A stretch of DNA of 64,000 nt from the NCBI RefSeq assembly GCF_963082655.1, contig NC_081555.1, positions 18,105,437-18,169,436 of the forward strand, given 5' to 3'. The notes under the pieces are model-generated. The model searched no databases and had not been told where the DNA came from. It worked only from the letters and a program-made list of their open reading frames with translations. The position numbers and the translations under genes were made by a program. Positions 56,701 through 64,000 of the stretch are shown piece after piece (position 1 is the stretch's first letter; the number at the start of each line of letters is the position of its first letter). The stretch is from Stomoxys calcitrans (lineage: Eukaryota; Arthropoda; Insecta; Diptera; Muscidae).

Positions 56701-57176
56701 CAACTAAAGAATTTGTTGAAAGTCAACAAAATTTCAACAATTTTGTCTGTCAAGTCTCTTGTAGGGACTTACGTACTTCAACAAATAATGTTTCGATTCA
56801 ATTCTAAAATTCGTTGAGAATTTAAAATTTCACATACAAATTTGGTTGTTATTTTTTTCTAAGAGGTTTTTTTTTCTGTGTAGTTAAGGCAGATCCACAT
56901 AATTTGAAGATGTTCGAAGGACCTTATCTGGAAAATCACTGGTTGCTAGCCTTGCGAGCTCGTGTGCTCTACTTTGGGACTTTCCTGTGACTTGGCAGCC
57001 AAAACATGAGAATTTTGAACAGTTCCACCGTCTTTTTGACAGATCTGCAAGTCGTAGTTTTGTATGCATAAACAAGTTTTCCAGAGATTTCATGGATGTC
57101 TAGCTGCCAGAGAAAATGTTATCTCAGGTAATTGTTGTTACGAAATTATATCTTATTCACTCCAGCACTACTTTTA
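56701..57176. other. Intergenic, nothing recognised
   Basis: 'ttgttgaaagtcaacaaa' near 56710 is a small palindrome. No gene seen. Confidence 0.4.
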
Positions 57177-57413
57177 TTGGGTTGCCCAAAAAGTAATTGC
57201 GGATTTTTTAAAAGAAAGTAAATGCATTTTTAATAAGACTTAGAATGAACTTTAATCAAATATACTTTTTTTACACTTTTTTTCTAAAGCAAGCTAAAAG
57301 TAACAGCTGATAACTGACAGAAGAAAGAATGCAATTACAGAGTCACAAGCTGTGAAAAAATTTGTCAACGCCGACTATATGAAAAATCCGCAATTACTTT
57401 TTGGGCAACCCAA
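57177..57413 (-). mobile_element. Mariner-derived MITE, complete
   Basis: 237 bp between TA dinucleotides; ends 'ttgggttgcccaaaaagt' and 'actttttgggcaacccaa'. Among the least altered copies in the window. Confidence 0.92.
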
Positions 57414-57569
57414 TATTTCAAAGATGTCTGTTTGATGCATACTACAGTCATATAAATAAGGGCGCATGTCCATATTAAATCGTTGAAAACGATCGACATA
57501 TAAGTTAATTGCATTCTAAACTACTTTGCGTCTGTTTTTCGAAAGAGTATGGAACCTATTTTATATTTT

Positions 57570-58518
57570 TTTATACCCACCACCGAAGTATGGGGGTATA
57601 TTCATTCTGTCATTCCGTTTTTTGCAACACATCGAAACCTATAAAGTACATATATTCTTGATCGTCGTAAAAATCTAAGACGACCTAGCCATGTCCGTCC
57701 GTCTGTCTGTTGAAATCACGCTGCAGCCTTAAAAACAGAGATATTGAGCTGAAACATTGCACAGATTCTTTTCTTGCCCATTAGCAGGTTAAGTTCGAGA
57801 GATGGGCTATATCGGACTATATCATGATATAGACCGATCCGCCGATTTAGGGTCTTGGACCCATAAAAGCCACATATATAATTTCCGATTTTGCTGAAAT
57901 TTGGGACAATGAGTTGTGTTGGTCCAGTAGACATCCTTCTCCAATTTGGCCCAGATCGGTCCAGATTTGGATATAGCTTGGATATAGCTGCCAAATAGAC
58001 CGATCTCTCGATTTAAGGTCTTGGTCACATAAAAGCCACATTTATTATCCGATTTTGCTGAAATTTGGGACAGTGAGTTGTGCTAGAGCCTTAAACATTC
58101 GTTTTCAATTTGACTCAGATCGGTCTAGATTTGGATATAGTTGCCATATAGTCCAATCTCTCGATATAATGTTTTGGACCCATAAAAGCGCAATTATTGT
58201 CCGATTTCGCTGAAATTTAACACAGTGACTTGTGTTAGGCTTTTCGACATCCGTGTCGTATATGGTTCAGATCGGTCTATATTTGAATATAACTACCAAA
58301 AAGCTCTACAAAATTGAACAATAAATTATACTTATTAGACCTCTCAATATCCGTGTTGAATTTGGTCCAAATCGGACCATATTTCGATAAAGCTGCTATG
58401 GGGGCATAAATTATACATTTTTCAGCGGATTATGACGAAAGGTGGTTTACATATATACCCGAGGTGGTGGGTATCCAAAGTTTGGCCCGGTCGAACTTAA
58501 CGCCTTTTTACTTGTTTT
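57570..58518 (+). repeat. Modular element with both ends
   Basis: Left end 'tttatacccaccaccgaa', right end 'gaggtggtgggtatcc', then 'tttggcccggtcgaactt' and 'acgcctttttacttgttt', the inverse of the A1 left end. Units around 'gctgaaatttgggacagtg', 'agatcggtctagatttgg' and 'cgatctctcgatttaagg' repeat four to five times with spacing of about 160-175 bp. No protein. It shows that the 'A' and 'B' forms are two orientations of one element plan. Confidence 0.8.
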
Positions 58519-58734
58519 ATTTATCAAAATATTTTTCTATTATCAAACTATCGAAGGCAAATAAGTTACAGAATACCAGGGCATGTGTAATTCGCCTTCG
58601 ACTACGGCTGCTGTCGATTATCGCCTTAGACAACGGGAATAAGGGTGAATATAACAACTACCTAATTGGGAAAGGGCGCGTCGTCAAGACGTCTTAAAAG
58701 AAGGTCGCATGACCATATTAAATCGTTGAAGACA
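58519..58734. other. Intergenic, nothing recognised
   Basis: No gene seen. Confidence 0.4.
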
Positions 58735-58883
58735 TAGCAGACAGCCCATACAAATCGTTGATGATATTTTCATATAGTTGTCGCGAATTTGTGAATTTGT
58801 CGACAATCATATTTTATAACAGATAATCTGTAAGACTCGTCAGCAGATATGCCATGTCGTTGACAAAATTCAAATTGTCTATG
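58735..58883 (+). repeat. Interspersed repeat related to 53536-53860
   Basis: Shorter copy with 'agacagcccatacaaatcg' through 'tgacaaaattcaaattgtct'; the middle 170 bases of the other copy are missing. Confidence 0.65.
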
Positions 58884-58884
58884 T

Positions 58885-59480
58885 AGATCCCAAGCCTGCC
58901 ATAAGTAAGTTATTAATAAACTTTCTAGTGCTAGCATTGCCTAAAATTTCTAGACTCTATGATTAATATCAGGTTTACCTTTGTGATGGCACCCTAAATG
59001 GCAAGAAATTCTATCATTGTATATTCGTTGAAAGCCAGCGTCCCTCTATCAAGCCGAAAGGCTGCTTCTGTGGACTTGCCCTTGCTGTAAGCTTGATATT
59101 GTCGGAACAAGAGATCTCCAGTAATAATTGCCTATACCCCTACATACCGTCTTCTAGAGCCTTTAGAGCGACTGTGATGAAGAAACCAACCAACCTTTGG
59201 ATCCGGCTGATCATTGAATAGAAGATGGACTTTTGACTATACAGCATTAAAGGTATGACAACTGTAGAACACAGTCGCTGCATGACATGAAGTTTGCACC
59301 CCCGCTATTGTCAATAGCCCTTTAGCATATGCGCAGGGAGAGTTACTATTTTTGCCCTTTGCAAAATTTTGTACTTTAACAAAACAACAAGGTATTTTGT
59401 GCTTAAAGTAAATCGGGCATTCTCTCCGGCTGCCACCGGGGGTACCTTGTCTCTTCTGCTAAAAAGAAATACCTTTACTT
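58885..59480 (-). pseudogene. RNase H-group non-LTR fragments, same family as 6640-8610
   Basis: 58885-59225 parallels 46505-46900 ('agatcccaagcctgcc', 'cttctgtggacttgcc'-type words), which is RT. 59311-59480 on the minus strand encodes KVFLFSRRDKVPPVAAGENA and STKYLVVLLKYKILQRA, the RT thumb also present at 6880-7030. Confidence 0.65.
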
Positions 59481-59484
59481 TAAA

Positions 59485-61018
59485 TGGATTAACGAAGTAA
59501 CTGTGACTGATCCGAAGAGATGCGCCGGGTTGTTCAACCGTCAATTTATTGTGCATCCCGAGAGTGCCAGGGCAAGGAGGAGATCCATTCAATTTACGGT
59601 GGACGAAGGATCGAATGTCATCCATGGCGCCAAATCATCCAAGGCGTTGGGCCCGGACAGAATCTCTAAATTGATGTTGAAGAATATGGATCTATTTGGC
59701 GTTGAGTACCTTACTACTGTACATAGATTTCGTAGACTGCATAGCACAACAACTGCTTTGCATGCCATCAACGCACACATTTGCCGTGGCTTCAATCAGC
59801 CCAGGCCATGTGATAGGACGGTCCTCGTGGCCCAGGACCTCTCGAAGACATTCGACACGTTCAGCTACTCCAAACTATTTGAGGACATCGCCAACACGTC
59901 CCTCCAACCAGGCCTGAAACGCTGGGTCGCGAATTATCTGTGTGGTCGCCAGTCATTTGTGGAATTTAGGGATAGGAAGTCGAAGCACCGTAGAGTGAAA
60001 AAGGGAATTCGCCAAGGTGGGGTGATATCTGCGGCACTGTTTAACATCTACCTATCCTCCATTCCACCCCCTCCAGAAGGCATAGAGATCGTATCATATA
60101 GGGACGATTGTACGACCATGGCACCAGGCCCCCCGCCCATTGTTGACATCTGCGGTAGGTTGAACGTCTACCTCAACGAACTTACTTCATATTTCGCTGC
60201 AAGAAATCTGAAGATGTCTGGCACCAAATCTTCAGCCATATTGTACACTACAAATACACGTGAGGTGAATACTGGGCTGACTGTGATGGTCGAAAGAGAC
60301 ATGATTCCGACCATCAAGTGTCCCAAAATACTTGGCATCACATTTGACAGCTTTTACACATTCTCCCCACATGCCACAGCAATTTGCGATAAAGCAGTGG
60401 AATAATATTCAGATATGTCAGATCCGAACTGCGATCTCATGTGGACCACCTACCAGTGCGAAGACATAACTACATGCTGTCTATGCAATACATTTTGGGC
60501 TGTTATCGCAGAGACCATCCAAATCGACATCTTGTGGATAGATATCCACCGCCCAGAAGCCTTAAGGTAGATCTAGATGATCTAGAGCGTAAGGTTCAGC
60601 GCTACAAAAGAGAAGCTCTAGATCAAGCGGCATATCAAGCAGGTCTAGACGACATTCATGCAGATACGGTAGCAAATGCGGTAAATGGCTATCGGGTGAA
60701 TGTAGTCCTTGGAGAACGACCACCTTCCGTTGCACCTAAAGAAATCGACCTCCCCCGGCAAACCAGAGTAATTCTGGCTCAATTACGTTCCGGCAGATGC
60801 AGCCGCTTCAATTTCTACAAAGCAAGGATTAATGCCGACGTGCACAATGTATGTCCTGATTGTAACCGTCACCTGTTTAACTGCCCATCCAGATCCACTC
60901 GACTCAGACCCAGATCCCTGTGGACGCACCCCATCTTAGTCGCACAGTTCCTGGGTCTTGACACTCAACAGAATCAAGTAGGCGAAAGATAGGACACAAC
61001 AAACTGCTACAACAACAC
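59485..61018 (+). pseudogene. Jockey/CR1-like LINE with two internal deletions
   Basis: ORF2 pieces: 59503-60405 gives VTDPKRCAGLFNRQFIVHPE, then jumps from GVEYLTTVHR straight to FRRLHSTTTALHAINAHICR, so the RT finger region is missing; palm motifs follow (QDLSKTFDTFSYSKLFEDI, KGIRQGGVISAALFNIYLSS, and YRDD in place of YADD). After TFSPHATAICDKAVE the frame stops and resumes at 60441-60992 (MDHLPVRRHNYMLSMQYILG, CPDCNRHLFNCPS), with the thumb missing. The 3' end (60988-61018) is 'gacacaacaaactgctac' plus 'aacaaca'. Because of the deletions and the Ala to Arg change in YADD it is not expected to be active. Confidence 0.85.
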
Positions 61019-61045
61019 ATTTAACTACAGGTGGTCTCGTTTGTA

Positions 61046-61285
61046 TTGGGTTGCCCAAAAATTAATTGCGGATTTTTTAAAAGAAAGTTAATGCATTTTT
61101 AATAAAAATTAGAATGAACTTTAATCAAATATTCTTTTTTTACACTTTTTTTCTAAAGCAAGCTAAAAGTAACAGCTGATAATTGACAGAAGAAAGAATG
61201 CAATTACAGAGTCACAAGCTGTGAAAAAAATTGTCAACGCCGACTATATGAAAAATCCGCAATTACTTTTTGGGCAACCAAACAA
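61046..61285 (-). mobile_element. Mariner-derived MITE, diverged right end
   Basis: Left end 'ttgggttgcccaaaaatt' after TA; right end 'tttttgggcaaccaaacaa' before TA, with extra bases. It lies 28 bp after the LINE tail. Confidence 0.88.
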
Positions 61286-61292
61286 TAACCAC

Positions 61293-62525
61293 AAATCATA
61301 TGGTACAATCCACTATCTCATCAAGATGTAATTTCAGAATTGACATTTTTCTCAACACAACCAAAGAAATTTGAGCGCGTGTGTGTACGTATGCAGATAA
61401 AATGAGAGAAAGAGAAACACCAACTAAGAAAACGGGGAAAAAATTGGGTCGTTTGCTGTGGATGTAAACACAAAATTGATATCGTAATACCGTCAAACAA
61501 AGGGATGCCAGTATTTTTTCAACTCTTGTTCCCAAATTTCGAATCCTTTGTCCCCCAAAATCCCCAATTTCAAACGAATATCCCCAAACAATTTTAAGAC
61601 TTTTTTTAAGTAGAATTTATGTCTTAAAAAAAAATATTTTTGAAAAGCGGCCAAACCGGCTCTGTATGTTTGTTACGTGAAAGCATGGACATACAATTTT
61701 GAAGTTATGAAAAATGGATGGAAGGTCCTGTTTTAGCATTATACATTCATTGCAAGTCAAGTATAAGATGAGTATTCTGTTCAGCTTTTCAAGCGGAATG
61801 CTGTCAAACTTCATATAAAAAAAAACGTCGGCGAAACGTTGGCTAAAATAGGCGAAAAAGTAGTACTCTATTAATAGTAAGGAAAATGGCAAATAGTGAG
61901 GAAAGTGGCAACACTTAAACCATTGCAGGCATAATTTTTGTATGTTTTATTGGTTTCAATGGTGCGTTTTACCTTATTTATTTGCTCATTTATAATTTCG
62001 AGCAGTTTTCATCCGATTAGGCTAACATTTTATACAATGATTTCTCTCATGACTTCCAAATGATTTTATAACCATGTTTTTATTTGGTCTGTGCATTCTC
62101 TATAAATCTTCTCTATAAATCGATCTCCTGATTTGTACTTCTCATTTTCGTTTGAAATATAGGTGATGGATAGAGTGTGTGAGAGCGAGAGCGAGAGCTT
62201 GAAAATTTCTACTGGACGTTTTTTCCCAGCAGATATTTGCAGCATCGAACAGCTGTTTAGTAAAAACCAGTTGTCAAACTCAAGCAGTAGCCAAAGAGAG
62301 TAAAGTTTTGCTTACTCTCCTTTTTAATTTATGAACAAAACTTTGAACAAAAAAACCCTATTTCGCTCCGAACCCCCATCATATCCCTAAGTCAAAAATT
62401 TAGTCCCCATTTTCGAAAATAATTTCTCAATTTAGGGAGAAATTACCAATTCTGTCAACACTGGTCAAACTGGCCGGCTGTTTTCATCTGTTCGCGTAAG
62501 ACCATTTTTTTTTTTTAATTCACCT
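61293..62525. repeat. Duplicated block, filled-site copy
   Basis: 61293-61500 and 62465-62525 together match 781-1010. The interrupting segment, about 61501-62464, starts 'aaagggatgccagtattttt' and ends 'aattctgtcaacactg', weakly inverted to each other, with 'gtcaaac' on both sides. It contains inverted pieces of the hAT-like MITE at 1581 ('tttcgtttgaaatataggtga' region, 62150) and A/T-rich filler. It reads as a nested, non-autonomous insertion. The whole lies 0.2-1.4 kb upstream of the ZAD gene. Confidence 0.6.
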
Positions 62526-62713
62526 TGAAAAAACGTTTCCAAGTTTTTCGTCAGCTGGCCAGCTGTTATTTACCTTTATTTAACCTTCCTTTAACTAATA
62601 TCTTATCGCGAATTGTTTAGATGGGAAAAAGAAGAAGAAAACAACAGCTGTTCAATCATTTTGTTTACCTTTAGATCTTTAATTTGGCCTCTCACTATAG
62701 AAATAAAATAAAA
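62526..62713 (+). promoter_or_regulatory. Upstream and 5' leader of the ZAD gene
   Basis: Contains three CAGCTG/CAGCTGTT E-box-type words (about 62553-62568 and 62645-62651). No TATA box seen. Confidence 0.35.
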
Positions 62714-64000
62714 ATGAGTAACAAGTCTTCGTTAAATAATTTGTGCAGAGCTTGCATGGTCGCTACCATCAACCTGGGGAAAAAGCATCAAATTAGCAAC
62801 AAAAGTATTTACGATTATCCGACAGATGATAGAGAAGGTCCTACAATAGAAGAAATGCTGCAAATGGTAACACAAATTAAGCTTGAAACAGAGGATAAAC
62901 TGCCCAAGATAGTATGCTTGGAATGCATACAAAGCCTACAGGTGGCGCATTCATTCATAGAAACCTACAGGGAAGCAAATGAAAAGTTTCAGAAAATATT
63001 GAAAGAGGCTTATATCTCTGGAATAAGTGATGTCGAAAAATTGGAAATAGAACAATCCATTGAATATATCGATGAAAATATGCAAGAAATGGAAGCTCTG
63101 GGGGAGGAAGAGAACGCTGCATGCATTTCTAATTATGAGATAGAAATTGAGAAAGTTCCCATATTCATAGAAGAAGTTGCTGAAGGCGAGGCAGAAGTTG
63201 AGCTTGATGAATGGGAGGATATTGAAATGGAAACAGATGGCAACAATAAATCGGAAGACGATGATGAATCACAGCACATCTATGGAACTAATGATACAAA
63301 TACGGATGAGGAGTGGAACACTGCTGATGCCAAAAGGTATAGTGTTGCATTGATTATTTTATATGAACTATCTAATGGTTTTGTAATTGCCCACAGCAAT
63401 AAGAGAGGGACTAAAAAAACCTCCCCCAAAAGTCAAAATGAACAAATGAGACCAAAGCGTAAAGTACGTATGAACAGATTTGTGGACAAAATACAACCTA
63501 ACAAAAACGAAGATGGTACAATACTCTGTCAACAGTGTGAAGCTGTACTAGAAGATTTGAAAAGTTGGCGCGAACATATACGTGGACATAGATTAGAGCA
63601 TTTATCGAAAAAAGAAAAACAAAACAGAGGAAGTACCAAGAAAAGTTTTGAATGTGAACACTGTGGAAAAGGTAAGTGCTTGTGTCTTATAAACTTGAAA
63701 ATCCCAGAAAAATTAACTTAAGCTAAACAAAAACCAATATAAAAATTGGTACCTAATTGTTATGTGTTTGTATCAAGTTTGTTTGGTTACGCTGCATAAA
63801 TGCGACATAGGCTTTTAATACCTAATGATAACTGATTATTTCTGTTATTCCTTCAAGCTTTTCCCAAAATATCGGCCTACAATAATCATATACGCATACA
63901 TACGGGTAATAAATATTATAGGAAGTTTCCTGATATAGCTCTCTTTAATTACCACTTTGCTTTTCCATAGGCGAACAACCATTTTTGTGCATGGAGTGTG
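62714..64000 (+). CDS. ZAD/C2H2 zinc-finger protein, 5' part (runs off the window)
   Basis: Exons 62714-63336, 63397-63671, 63858-63905 and 63971 to the window end, with GT/AG introns of 60, 186 and 65 bp. The start is the ATG at 62714 ('aaaATGag'); the frame also runs open upstream without an ATG. Residues 11-95 form a ZAD domain, the arthropod zinc-coordinating dimerisation module, with cysteines at 11, 14, 68 and 71 (NLCRACM, KIVCLECIQSL). An acidic linker follows, then a basic patch and a first C2H2 finger (LCQQCEAVLEDLKSWREHI). The next finger is split by introns: CEHCGKAFPKISAYNNHIRI with HTGEQPFLCMEC. The 60-bp intron is divisible by three and has no stop, so it can be read through. 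Proteins of this class bind DNA in the nucleus as chromatin or transcription regulators. The ortholog cannot be named without the remaining fingers. Confidence 0.88.

Noticed and set aside
1..64000. CRISPR array, bacterial operons or contamination
   Set aside because: Introns, SINEs, fly gene families and repeats throughout show one eukaryotic source.

Overview
The window is nuclear DNA of a higher fly, most likely a calyptrate (house-fly or stable-fly group). Supporting this are short introns with GT/AG ends, a gustatory receptor, a ZAD zinc-finger gene, a Krueppel-like factor with the KLF15 signature, small secreted Kunitz proteins, and very dense interspersed repeats. The fly group is inferred from the repeat style, because no search could be run. 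Most of the sequence is transposon-derived.

Host genes, left to right: a gustatory receptor exon (2273-3170, minus); an intact ORF derived from a pogo/Tigger transposase whose catalytic acids appear to be lost (4020-5465, minus); a KLF15-type transcription factor (9200-10243, minus); an orphan candidate first exon (15368-15606, minus, weak); two two-exon secreted Kunitz inhibitors in the same orientation about 5 kb apart (18310-18623 and 23273-23595, minus); and the start of a ZAD/C2H2 gene with at least four exons that runs off the right edge (62714 onward, plus). About 38 kb between the second Kunitz gene and the ZAD gene shows no convincing host gene.

Repeats fall into clear groups. (1) A mariner family with D34D transposase: three coding fragments, two of which (34765-35683 and 55543-56493) share one deletion that removes the N-terminal DNA-binding region, plus seven copies of a roughly 237-bp end-only derivative with TA target sites. 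(2) hAT-like MITEs, two of them with 8-bp target duplications. (3) RNase H-bearing non-LTR remnants of at least three types, RTE fragments, and one Jockey/CR1-like LINE with two internal deletions. (4) A tRNA-derived SINE in five copies and a second short element in four copies. The second element's 3' tail nearly matches the LINE end at 60988-61012, suggesting a LINE-SINE partnership. (5) Several non-coding elements built of imperfect tandem modules; one class keeps a strict 153-bp period at unlinked sites. (6) A 31-bp palindromic minisatellite of about 2.3 kb between the two Kunitz genes. (7) A seven-unit, AT-rich, higher-order-like array at 51.1-54.3 kb.

No operon-like logic applies. The Kunitz pair is the only likely tandem gene duplication. 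The most unusual points are the possible domesticated transposase, the hairpin minisatellite between the Kunitz paralogs, the phase-locked 153-bp modules, the shared LINE/SINE tail, and a duplicated segment (781-1010 versus 61293-62525) preserved as an empty and a filled insertion site.
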